This document shows positions 43,775 to 54,156 of a stretch of DNA of 64,000 bases, piece by piece. This stretch comes from Nothopassalora personata (taxonomy: Eukaryota; Ascomycota; Dothideomycetes; Mycosphaerellales; Mycosphaerellaceae), in NCBI GenBank assembly GCA_033816765.1, contig CM066290.1, positions 2,418,001-2,482,000 on the forward strand. Reading direction: 5' to 3'. Position 1 is the first letter of the stretch; the number at the start of each line of letters is the position of its first letter. Both the position numbers and the translations under genes were made by a program. A model generated the notes under the pieces. That model was given only the letters and a program-made list of their open reading frames with translations. It searched no databases and was not told where the DNA came from.

Positions 43775-44712
43775 ATGTCTACCGTGCCCTCCTCGCCGCT
43801 ATTCTCTAGCTGCTCCGCCTCCTCTAGTAGCACTAGTAGCGATAGCACCACTAGCGCCGTAGAAGACGAGCGCCGCTAGGCGGCTCTAGTACGCGACGCC
43901 TCTAGAACGCCTAGTGGTCGCAAGCGACTAGCATTACCCTCGCAGCCACTAACGCCCTCGCTAGCTACTAAGCTCTCGTAGAGAATTAACATGTATATAC
44001 GGTGCCTCCCGTACTTCGTTAGGGGTAAGTCTCTACGCGTGTCGCCTACGATTCGTATACTAACCACTTACTAGACGAGGCCGATGACTATAATAGTGTT
44101 ACTACCGGCGAGCTCCTAAAGAAGTGTGGCCGCTGTAGGCGTAGTAAACATAGCTACGTGCCTAACACTAGCCACGCTATCGCCTCGCTAGTGAGCCGCC
44201 TACGCGCCGCGCGGTCCTAGCGCGACTTCCTTACGGCTATAATAGGCTAGGCGCCTATAGACCTCTAGTAGCAAGAGCTAGTGGAGTAGATCCGCCTATG
44301 TGCCTAGCTAGGCAACGACATTAAGGAGGTAAGTCGCTACTTCGCTCGTACGAGTCGACTACTACTCGCGGGGGAGGGCTCTAGTACGTCCCCTATGCTT
44401 CGGCTGACCCTTCCTATGGGCTATTAGGCAGTTTAATGCCTATAAGCATAAGCGTGCCGGGGAGACCCGCATGCGTGCCTCCGCCGCCGCCGCTACCACT
44501 GCCGCTGCCCCCGCCGCCGAAGCCCTCGCGCTCTAGTAGGAGTAGAACCGCGCCCTTAATAGGCTGTTCGAACTCGGCCGCGCCGTAAGTCGCATGTTCC
44601 TCGCCTACGTGTACCCTACTAACCGTAGTCCCAGTTCCTATAGGCGTAGAACATCGACACTACCGCCGCCGACTAGGCATTCTTACCTAAGTCACTACGT
44701 AACGACAACTGA
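43775..44712 (+). pseudogene. Antisense four-exon gene within the second chromovirus
   Basis: Exons 43775-44024, 44075-44328, 44432-44584 and 44635-44712 join in frame across introns of 50, 103 and 50 nt. All donors are GTAAGT, branch sites are CTAAC or CTGAC, and acceptors are CTAG, GCAG and CCAG. The product would be 244 residues: a Ser-rich N-terminus (STVPSSPLFSSCSASSSSTS), a Cys cluster KKCGRCRRSKHS, a helical SLVSRLRAARSQRDFL, an Ala-rich linker, a coiled-coil-like EALALQQEQNRALNRLFELG and an end FLPKSLRNDN. All in-frame stops are RIP-type TAG. Its position and architecture mirror the antisense ORF of the other chromovirus family. Because the element's genomic RNA is the opposite strand, these introns would not be removed during retrotransposition. 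Function unknown. Confidence 0.65.
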
Positions 44713-44879
44713 GGCGCTCGCCTTACACGCTACTCGCGGGCTCCTCGCCTACTACTACTCTACGTGGCCCCTGGTAGGCGCGCTACTCTTTAGCTTTTGT
44801 TTTATTTATAGTTAAGAAAAGTTTTGTTTATGCTCTAGTACTAGTCTTATTTACTTCTCCTTAACGCCTTATAGTCGGC

Positions 44880-47800
44880 TACTATGCGATCCGCATTCGC
44901 GAGGCCCTCCGCCGGTTCCTAGCTATTGTACTCCTCTAGCTAGTCCTTCTACTAGACTAGATACTGTAGCTTACCCTTACGCTTACGCCTATCTAGCACT
45001 ACCTCTACCTTATACTCTCCGTCCTTATTAGCTAGAGGGGGTACGGGTCCATCCTTATCGCTACCGATATACGGCTCGAGGAGAGAGATATAGAAGACGT
45101 TATAGAGCCTTAAGTCGGCTAGTAGCGCTAGGCGGTACGCCTACGAACCGACAGCGTCCGTAATGCGGTATAGGCCGATGAACTTCGGACCCATCTTCTT
45201 CTTTAGTACTGCTAACTTGAGGTTCTTCGTTAATAATAGGACTAAGTTACCTATGCGGTAGGTCTTAGCTTAGTAGGTCTTGTTATAGTAGCGAGCCTAG
45301 CTTTCTACTGTAGCCTTCTATCGCTCCTCGAGTGTAGCGCGTAGTTTTCGCATACGACTCGTAGCTATTACCGCTACTAGTACTTCCCCCCCCCTAGGTC
45401 TCGTCTCGAGATCCAGTTAGTGTAGGGGCAATCTTAGGTCGCTAACCGTGCGCTATTTCGAACGGACTCATCCGCAGTATTAGGTAGATGCTGTTATTAG
45501 CTACGAATTCAGCAACTGCAAGCCACTTAGCCTACTTAGTTTAATTATTACTATAGTAATAACGAAGGTATTGTTCGAGGGTTTAGTTTACCCTCTTAGT
45601 TTAGCCGTTAGTCTAAGGGTGAAAGGCCGTAGATAGCTTACGCTTTACACGCGCCTCGAAGCAGAAGTTACTCTAAAACTAACTAGTAAAGACCGGACCT
45701 CGGTCGCTTACTATGCCTAACGGGACACTATAGTGTCGTACGACTTCGTCTCGTAGGAGCCTCGCAAGCTCTACGGCTATGCAAGTCTTCGTCGTCGGGA
45801 TGTATAAGCTCATTTTTAAGTAGCGATCGACTATTACTAGGATCGCATTATACACGTAACCGGCTCGCGTGCTTAGAGGTAGGTCCGTAATGAAATCTAT
45901 GGTGATTTCCTACTACGGTCGCTCCGGTCTAGGAAGCGGTTGTAGCTCGCCGTAGGGTCGATAGCGCCTCGCCTTCGAATCCTAGTAGGTTCTGTAGGCT
46001 TAGACGTATTGTTTCACGTCCGTGCTAAGTGAGTCCTACTAATAATTACGTCGTAATAGCTCTTTAGTCTTAGTCCTTCTAAAGTGACCCGCGAGGACGT
46101 CGTCGTAGTGTATGCGAATTAGATGCGACCTAATTGCGTAATCCCTAGGTACCACGATCGCGTCTCCGTAGTACATAAGGTTATCCTTTATATACTATCC
46201 CTTAGCGTCCCTCGCGCTTAGCGCCTACGCTAAGTATGCGACACACTAGTCGTCTTACTGCTACGCGGTCTTTATTAAGAGTAGGATTAACTTACCCGTC
46301 GAGCTATAAGCTTAACCCTATATTACTGTAGCGCATACTACTACTAGTAAAGACGGCTTATCTTAATAGGGAAGGTTACCTCTCCGTACTACCATCGCCG
46401 CGCCTATGTCGCCCTACATCGCCTCGTAGGTAGTAAGTACGCGCTTTACCGTCGGCTCGCTTGTCCCTTTTAGAGACTCCTTCTAGAAAGATAGCTTACT
46501 TTGCAAGGTAGGTAGCAAGTTCGAAGTTTGTTGCGTTATAGCTACGTAGTTACTGCGTCTCGAAGGCGCGTCGGCTAGGTTAGTCTTACCCGGCCGATGC
46601 TCTACTATAAAATTAAAAGACTATAGGAACGTAGCCTATCGAGCTTACCGCCTATTTAGCTACTTTACTGTTATAAAGCCCTGTAGGTTAGCGTAGTCGA
46701 CTAGCACTCGTACCGCATGCGTAGCGCCCTCTAAGTATAGCCTCTAATGCTTAAAAGCCTTAACTACTATAAGTAGCTCCTAATCGTACGTCTCGTAGTT
46801 GTACTTAGCTAGTATTATCTTACGTAAATAGAACGCAATAGGATGCTACTTAGCACTAAACAATTAGGATATAATACCTACGATCGCGAAACCTAAGGCA
46901 TCCGTCTCGACTCGCGTGCGTAGCGTAGGATCGAAGTGCCTAAGTATTAGTGCACCTAAGAACCCGGCCTTAAGCTATCGAAACGCCTACTCTTCGCTTA
47001 AGGTCTACGTAAGAGGGCCGTACTTCTTACCGTCCTTAGATCCCTTTAGCAGGTTCGTTAGGGGCTTGTAGACCCTTAAGTATCCTTCTATAAAACGCCG
47101 GTAGAAGTTGCAAAACCTAAGGAAGGACTAGACCTCATAAAAGGTCGTAGGTGTAGGCCATTCCTCGATAGCGGCTACCCTACTCCTATCTATCGACACG
47201 CCTACGGCGCTTACGACAAACCTAAGGAACTCTATACTCTCCTAGAAGAAGTGACACTTCTTAGGGTTTGCGAATAGGGCAAACTTTCGTAGCCTCTCTA
47301 GCACCGCGCGTACGGCTCGCACGTGTACCTTACGCGTCTCGCTGTAGATGAGGATATCATCTAGGTAGACTACGTAAATGTCATTAACTAAGCCGGTTAG
47401 CGCCTTGTTAATATACCCTTAAAAGGTTGCCGGTACGTTAGTTAACCCGAACGGCATCACTAGGTACTCGTAGTATCCGTATCGCGTGCAAAACGCAGTC
47501 TTCTACTTATCGCCTCGCTTAATAGGGATACGATAGTAGGCGTCCTTTAAATCGATTGTAGTAAAGAACCTAGAACCTAATAGCCTATCTAGCGTCTCGC
47601 TAATTAGGGGCAGGGGGTATCGGTTCTTTACTATAATCTTATTTAGGCCTCTATAATTAACATAGAGCCTAAGAGTGCCATTCTTCTTTAGCACGAATAG
47701 GATAGGCGCACCCGCCTCGCTTACGGACCGCCTAATCCACCCCTTCTCTATTGCTTGCGCAAGGTACTCCTTTAAGGCCTCTAACTTAGTTAAGGACTAG

Positions 47801-48430
47801 TAGTACAGCGGCTTAAAAGGGGGTTTCTTTCCTTTAACGAGATTAATCGTATACTTAACCCCGTCGGGCATCTTACGCTTCGCCTGCTTATTAGGTACGT
47901 ATATATCTCGAAAGTCTACAAATTCTTTAGGCTACGAGGGGCCCTCTCCTTTAGGTACTACTACAGCAATAGCCCGAACACTTATCGCATAAACCTACTT
48001 TAAGCTCTCGAGATCCTTAAGGAACTCGCGTGCGTTACGCTACTAAACCGTAGGCGTCTCTACACCGTAGTACTACTAGTTATCCTTATCGGCCTTTACT
48101 ATCCGATTACGATGCCGCTAGGGTCTACCTAAAATTACTAATGGCCTACCTATAGGCACCGCGTAGCAGATGGCGTCACTTACGCGCTCTACTCCCGCGT
48201 TATTAGCGAGTCGCAGCCGAACCGTAAAGGCGCCGTAGCAATACCCTAGGTTATACGCATACGACTCTAACTTCGGTAGCCTTGCCCTATTAATAGGTTG
48301 CATTTAATGTCGGAGTACATACTTATACGACACTAGGCTAAGATCCGTACAGTTATCTAGGAGAAACGTAGCCTCGCGAAAGCCCTTACGAGTCTCGACT
48401 GCGCCTCGCAAGTGACGCGCTAGACACGCA
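44880..48430 (-). pseudogene. pol: Degraded pol of the second chromovirus
   Basis: Readable pieces include the RT segment NGTLRLYVNYRGLNKIIVKN and FTTIDLKDAYYRIPI (47503-47694), degraded RNase H and integrase regions further along, and a chromodomain EYKVEVVLDRRKRKGKLQYL near 44900-45050. Stops are frequent and of RIP type. Not functional. Confidence 0.8.
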
Positions 48431-48626
48431 TCTACTCGCCTTAAGGGGTCGACTTTAGGAAAACTCGGACTTAGGAGCGACCCACTTATAGTCCTCTACC
48501 TTTTCCCTAGTCGCTACGATGGACACACATCTACTCGCCTTAAGGGGTCGACTTTAGGAAAACTCGGACTTAGGAGCGACCTACTTCTAGTCCTCTACCT
48601 TTTCCCTAGTCGCTGCCCTTCTTAGT
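48429..48626. repeat. 99-bp tandem duplication
   Basis: Two copies starting CATCTACTCGCCTTAAGGGG, nearly identical, 33 codons each, inside the degraded element. Confidence 0.85.
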
Positions 48627-49760
48627 TAGAGCCTTCGTAGCGTCTACCCTACGAACCGCTTGCGCGCTACGGTCCTTCTATAGGTGCCTATTCGGGCAAT
48701 CCGTCTTAATGTAACCCTTCTTATAGCATCTATAGCACTCCGCTTTAGTCCTATCGAAGGTTATAGACGATCCGCCGGCGTCCCGCTAGTAACTCGCACC
48801 CGGGTCGCGCGACGCCTAACTATGCTTCTACTGCTTCGAGCTACGATCGCTTCGCCCTTAGTCGCCCTTAGTCTCTCGCCTACGGCGACTATACTGCCCG
48901 CGGTCGTGCCCTCCGCTACCACGCTCCGTGCTTTTAATGCGCGAAGCTAGGATTACTAGTTCCTCTCTAGTTGTTAGGATGTTATAAAACTTAACGATTA
49001 CGGACCGTAGGCTAGGCGTAAGCTTAGCGAGTATATGTCGTACGCGTTGCGCCTCCGTATAGTCCCCTAACTGATCCTCTATAACATTTAGCTCAGTTGC
49101 AAACTAACGTACTGTCTAGTTGTCCTTCTATTTCACCGCCTTATACTCTAACATTACGTTGAGTACGCGGTTTATAGGATCACCGTATACGTCTCGATAG
49201 AACTCCTTAAAGTCCTAGTATATATACCCTTTAAGGTTAAGGACGCTATAGTTAGCGTGCCATCGCTCACTTGCCTCTCCGCTTAGGTACATAACCCTAT
49301 ATAGGACCTTTAACTCGTTCGTCGCATACGTGCCGCCTAGGAGGGCAAAGATAAGAGAGAGCTCCCTTAGGAATACCCGTGCTTTCTTAATCGAGTCCCC
49401 TCTAAAAGGCGTAGGTTCTTTAAGACGTAAACGTGTTGCATGCGATGCGACCGCGCCTCGAGCTGCGATATTATCGTTAGTTACTATAGATAGAGGAGGG
49501 AGAGGGGGAGTAGGGGATAGTTCTCCGCCGGATTCGCCCTAAGGGTCCGCCGGCGGCACGCTTGCGTCCCGTAAGATCTCTAACTGTTTAATCTCCCTCT
49601 ATATCTCCTTCTCCTTAACCTCTGCCCGAAGGGCATCCCTCCTTACGACTAAGGCTGCACGCCTCGCTTATTGCTAGGCCCTAGGGCTTAGGGGAGCCGT
49701 AGGCGTAGCGCTACTATCGTCGCGTTCGGACTCTATAGCGTGTATAGATTGTAACGAAGA
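48430..49760 (-). pseudogene. gag: Degraded gag of the second chromovirus
   Basis: A zinc-knuckle remnant CYKCYKKG...TDCPNRHL lies at about 48690-48740. Upstream sequence is capsid-like but full of RIP stops. A 99-bp in-frame direct duplication (48429-48527 and 48528-48626) lies at the gag/protease boundary. Confidence 0.7.
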
Positions 49761-49773
49761 GAAGAATTAGAAC

Positions 49774-49970
49774 TATTAAGGGGATGTCGCAATGTATAGC
49801 ACGCCTACGACCTGCTAGTCGTAGATGAACTAATTCTTGCCTTTTGTTTAAGACGCATCGCGCGTCGTAAGGTGTACTCATGCGTGTCACGTGCGGCTTA
49901 GTAGCCGGTCGCGACCGCATGTCACATGCAAGGCCACATGTAGGGGTTAGCTACTGGGCTGCCCCTTACA
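49774..49970 (-). repeat. 5' LTR of the second chromovirus
   Basis: 197 bp. Its left border reads TA instead of TG, a RIP-type change of the terminal dinucleotide. Followed by the duplicated ATAGG. Confidence 0.9.
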
Positions 49971-51064
49971 ATAGGGGCGGGCGTATCGTACTCCTTAGAA
50001 GTCTAGGGTGCGGTGTATCGTGCCGCGGGTAAGTCGCCCTAGTAGTATGTAATTACACGAAGTTAGCAGTGTTTCTCGCGCTCTTATTAGCCTACGCTTT
50101 TATACGCGCAATAGACGTTCTAGTAGGCGTAGTAACGGTATTCCTACACTCTTCGCCGTAGGCTAATAAGAATAGAGAGAACTCTAATAATAACGGCCGG
50201 TTACTACGCTACAAATAAGGCTCTACTATAGGCTCTACTATAGGCTTTAGCGATGCGACTCGTAAGGACGCGCGTAGAATAACGCGTATGTTGCGCGAGG
50301 CGGTACGTAGCATACTAAACATACGAGGAGCCGCGAAGGTTACCTACTCCTTATATGTTTATAGGGGGTAATAGGTATAGCGAGAGAGACAACGTACCTA
50401 CTAATGAATCAATTGTTCCTACGAAGGTAGTTCGTAATAGCATGATACCTACTATTGTATATTATACCGGACGACATTACTACCTTAAGGGTGTCGCGTA
50501 TAGTAGCTTTAATTTCCTCCTTATTCTCTAGTAGTATGTGTCGTAGCAGGCCTATTAACTTACGTAGACGACGGTATTACCTAAGCGTTACCGTGTAGCT
50601 ATCCTACTATAGTATCCTTACTATAGTCCTATTACTAAGCGTAGAGTACCTCTAGAAGTTATATTCGATCTTTCTACGTAGTCGCGCTTCCTACCATTTA
50701 TCGAACTTAGTACGTATGTTTAGTTTACTTATGCCCCATTGCTCGAGTCTACGCTTTAGGGTAGATAGGGTAATATAGGCGCCGCGATTATAGCGTAGAT
50801 GTAGGACAATATCGCGATAGGTACGGTAGGGGAGTAGGTTAGCGATTTCTTTACGAAATGGCTCGAGGTTAATAGGTAGCTTTCCGCGGACGCTAGCGAC
50901 GATAGGCATAGTAGCGATGTGTTATGTTCGTGTTCTCGTAGGTCGCTACTGCTGTGCGGGTGCTCGTAAACGGTAATAGTCGTGTAAAGAGGGATAGGCG
51001 TGTAAAGAGGTTATTGTTATTGCTAAGATTCGAGGTCCTATCTAGTTACATAATGTGGATGACT

Positions 51065-51265
51065 ATGCCGTGAACATACTAGGAGCAGCTAATATTAGCC
51101 AGTTTTAGCGGCTCCTAGTATGTTCACGGCATGTCGAATGTCGATTGTAGATACCTCGAATGTGGAGACCTCGAATGTGGACACCTCGATACGTGGATTG
51201 TAGACACCTCGTTACGTGGATTGTAGACACCTCGAATGTCGACACCTCGAATGTGAATATTGAGA
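51065..51265 (-). repeat. Right terminal inverted repeat
   Basis: Reverse complement matches 21962-22168, including the CGAGGTGTCTACAATCCACG repeats and the terminal palindrome with TACTAGGAGC and GCTCCTAGTA arms. The outermost 30 bases are identical in both ends. Confidence 0.85.
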
Positions 51266-51664
51266 TACTACCACTTCTAGGGCACCAGGCTGTGGAGCCG
51301 GGGAGTTTCTCATGCGTGGACGACATCAACAACAAGTCGCGAAAGAGACAACATCGACATCAGAGCGCCCAACACGCTGGCATGTGAGTACTGATAACGC
51401 TAGGAAGTGCAGTGAATACGAGCGCGAACGGACTTTAGGCCAAGTCAGACAGGAGCTCAGGCAGCAGCATGGTCGGTCGGATGCGGTTGAAGCAACACCT
51501 CCTGCGCTCATGGCGGCGCTTTTCGAGAAGGAAGAAGCAAGATCGCGCGTGGTTGTTTCCCTATTAGCCTGCTCGGGCCACAGGGCGACGATTGTCTGGA
51601 AAGCTGGACTGTTGGATGATGTACCATTCGGACTATTGCTTGCCGTGGCTGTTGCTACTGACGC
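51266..51664. other. Flank between the transposon and the secreted-protein gene
   Basis: Ordinary-composition DNA. A plus-strand open frame (51312-51668) has no recognisable domain and is not called. TA at 51266-51267 may be the target duplication. Confidence 0.4.
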
Positions 51665-52273
51665 CTAGCCTTGCTTGGTCTTTAGCTCAACCGCTTTGGC
51701 GCCATCGACATCATACGGATTCCCACCGGCCTCCCACTTAAGCCACCAGACATTGTCCGTCTCCGTCGGCATTATGTACCAGCTGTCTTGCAACACACCA
51801 GCAGACGAAAGCCACGACATCTGAGATCCATATATGAAGAACCCTGTCGTGGTTAGGCCAGCGCTGTCGCTTGCATCCGTCAGGACTGCCGAGTCTTGAG
51901 CACCGGTCGTCGTGTTGATTGCCAGATACGATGCTGTCCAGTCGGCGGATGAGTCTGCATTGATCGGTGTCGCAATCAAGTGTGTGTCATTGCCTAGGGT
52001 GACTATTCTCTGGCGTCAGTGCCTCATGCTGCTAACATTGCCGAGGTCCAACTCACAAGAGACATATGTTCCACTGGTCCCAGTTTCCGAGAGATTGCCA
52101 ATGTATGCTGTAGAGTCCTTCATGAAGATTGGCACGCCGGAGAGACCGCCGCCATACGCGTAGACCTGCCCAAGGTCACTGGCAGTGCGTTTCTGGTGTT
52201 GTGTATGCAGAGACGATGAATTGACGAGCGCAAGAAGCGGTGCAAGGCATAGGAAACGAGTCGAAAGTCCCAT
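51665..52273 (-). CDS. Small secreted protein, unknown family
   Basis: ATG 52273 opens MGLSTRFLCLAPLLALVNSS, a clear signal peptide, followed by a likely dibasic processing site (HQKR) and GQVYAYGGGLSGVPIFMKDS. A second exon carries TPINADSSADWTASYLAINT, a Gly/Ser/Thr-rich body and YIMPTETDNVWWLKWEAGGN, ending KTKQG. The product is about 180 residues with few Cys. The intron near 52055-52010 is uncertain. The best donor (GTGAGT) gives a stop with the best acceptor (GCCAG), while a weaker donor GTCTCT keeps the frame with a 54-nt intron containing branch CTGAC. An extracellular or cell-wall role, or an effector-like protein, is possible. It lies 400 bp from the right end of the transposon. Confidence 0.5.
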
Positions 52274-54156
52274 GGCAACAGATATGATGTAAAGTGATGG
52301 CGGCGACTGAAGCTGAACGTAAACGCAGGCGAAGCACCTGGAGAGCACCCAAGCTCATATATCTTCGCCATCGCTCGTGGAAGGGAGCATGCTCCTTAAT
52401 GAACCACAAGATGAGGCATTGATTGCAGTGCAGCTGCAGAGACACAACACCCAATCAGACCCTTGCTACATCGACGCAGCACACTCTACGGAAGACTGCT
52501 CAAAGGAGAGGCATCGGGCTTTGTCGCTATAGCGTTCGTCTATACCGCATGAATCCCTGCAGCCGAACAGACCGTGGCGCGCTTTGCTCTAGGCAGGTAC
52601 GTATGCACTTCGTCTGCAGGCGCAAGCTGGTTCGTCGGGATGATCTTGGCTTATGGAACAAGCACTAACCGATGTCAAGGGTCAAACAGTAACATTCGCT
52701 GCATGTGCCAGTCGGGGTAGACCGACCAAAGCACGAATATAATTGGTGCATCAATCTGTCAGCTGCACGAATCTCCAAATAAGGCACACAAAGCGGACAC
52801 GCGTGCCGCGTGGCCTTAGAAGTCTGTCGCGCGTCGTGCACGGTCGCACGTTGTGCACCATCTTTACGATAGTCTAAGATAGTTATATATAATATACTAT
52901 TTACTTCTAACCGGTCCCTTTAAGTAATTAATATATAAGCCTAAGTAAGCAAATAGTTTAACTAACTAATTAGCTTACTAATTAATACCTATAACGTGTT
53001 ATGTTTCTCTAGTCTTGATAATAATATAAACTATACTTTAGGGAAGTTCTTTAGTTTATAGCGAAGTCCTATTAACCCCCTACCGGACTTATAACTATCG
53101 CGCTATAGTAAGTTAATTAGTTAAGATATTAACTTAATTTAGGCTTATATATTAGGTGTTTTAAAGGTAAACAGTATATTATACATATCTATCTAAGACT
53201 AAAGGTTGCTATAAATAGAAAGACGACAGATAACTAATTAAAGTCACCTATCTTTTAGTAGTTAATGCCCAAGGTTTAATGGGCTAAAGCCTAATTACAG
53301 ACTTCTACCGACTGCAACAAAGCAAAGCCGAGCAAGCTGCAGTACTACTGCGCCGGCCCAGGAACCGAGTGTCGCTGCATAGTGTTTTGACACACCTGAG
53401 CCATGTTTCAGCTGGATGGACGGAGTTAAGCGTTCATACGACACAGGAGATCATACGTCTCGGTACTCGACCCGAAATTGGGGCGTGCGTCCGCTGCCAG
53501 CTGCATAGAACTACGTAATCCCGGACAGCGTGGCCTTGCGATCTATAACAAAGCTCCACCAGTCCATGACTACGCACGACTGCAATCAGGCTGTGTGTCG
53601 AGACGGCAGCTCTGCACTACGTGGATGCCAGCATGATCCAACGTTTCGCACCAAACGGGTGGATGTCGTCAATGGCGTTGTTGATGGTGTACAGGGCTGC
53701 TTTGCAGTAGAATGAGGTTGGCTCTTCCACTTCATATCCTGGGTCTGTGTGGTAGCCACATGTCTACTCCACACATCGACGGTGGAATCGAGCCAGCGCA
53801 TGGCGGACATGTGCTACGCGCGTCATCAGATCTTTTGAGATTCAGCCGCATCTATCCAGTCTATGGCCTCGAGGATACATCCATCGTGTCGCAAATGTCC
53901 GCTCAACCATGGATGAATATCAAGGCAGGCGGCAGCAAGGACATATCTACCCGGCGATTCATCGCATCTTGCACAACAGCTCAGCATGGAGCTCTTGCAT
54001 GATCTTACCAGACCTGTCGTATAACCAAAGCGTGTTGCAAGACCGTCCCGCATCTTGCGCTAGACCAAGGACCAGGACATTGAAGAGATCATGTATTCGC
54101 CTTTATTCCTGCTCACATCTGGTACTGGATACATCCTTCTCGCGCAGAGATCGAAG
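52274..54156. other. Intergenic region with an AT-rich relic
   Basis: Ordinary DNA to about 52855, then TA-rich sequence at 52860-53290 without readable genes, probably a RIP-degraded repeat remnant. 53290-54156 holds only short, unconvincing open frames. Confidence 0.5.
52860..53290. repeat. AT-rich, RIP-like relic
   Basis: Sharp rise in A+T and TpA with little CpA or TpG, as in RIP-degraded DNA. No terminal structure or gene was recognised. Confidence 0.5.

Larger units (their letters stand above)
43278..49970 (-). mobile_element. Second chromovirus family, RIP-degraded, duplication ATAGG
   Basis: 6693 bp with 197-bp LTRs (43278-43474 and 49774-49970; TGTAAGGGG...CCCCTTAACA in element orientation) and ATAGG on both sides (43273-43277, 49971-49975). 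On the minus strand a degraded gag with zinc knuckle and a pol with RT, integrase region and chromodomain can be read. Between pol and the 3' LTR sits an antisense gene with introns. It is inserted in the short-repeat array of the TIR transposon. LTR differences are mostly RIP-type. Confidence 0.9.
41850..50909 (-). pseudogene. DDE integrase-like transposase, RIP-degraded and split by an LTR element
   Basis: The N-terminal part (ATG 50909) reads MPIVASVRGKLPINLEPFRK and an HTH-like segment YITLSTLKRRLEQWGISK. A second helical module follows (ARLRRKIEYNFQRYSTLS, then LRQYRRLRKLIGLL). The catalytic part lies beyond an inserted retrotransposon at 42720-41850: SNNVWSIDAYYKLKLF (first Asp), IYVYIDMF, GFQLRVVRSNKGVKI (second acidic site, ancestrally SDKG), a likely Glu in NNTVEHQNSEV, and a C-terminal FIEYQNIHYVRYQANAESYY. 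This matches the fungal/animal integrase-core family with N-terminal HTH domains. Its start lies 150 bp inside the right TIR. An array of short repeats between the two parts may be an intron or another insertion. It is the best candidate for the enzyme that moved the element. Confidence 0.65.
21962..51265 (-). mobile_element. RIP-degraded TIR DNA transposon (about 9.1 kb) with three nested LTR elements
   Basis: Inverted copies of a roughly 200-bp sequence bound the block. The left end begins TCTCAATATTCACATTCG and the right end is its reverse complement; both are preceded by TA (21960-21961 and 51266-51267), which may be a target duplication. Taking out three LTR retrotransposons and their 5-bp duplications leaves 9109 bp. 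In that remainder I read three degraded minus-strand genes: a DDE integrase-like protein nearest the right end, a Gln-rich protein, and a protein with histone H3 tail repeats. Stops in their frames are almost all TAA/TAG explicable as CpA-to-TpA or TpG-to-TpA change, the RIP signature. I do not recognise the family by name. That the two TIRs belong to one element is inferred from their symmetry and the gene order. Confidence 0.7.

Noticed and set aside
21962..51265. Starship-type giant element
   Set aside because: No tyrosine recombinase (DUF3435) was seen at either end. The long TIRs and DDE integrase point to another class.
51312..51668. A 118-codon plus-strand open frame beside the right TIR
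   Set aside because: No family resemblance; it runs into the end of the secreted-protein gene on the other strand.
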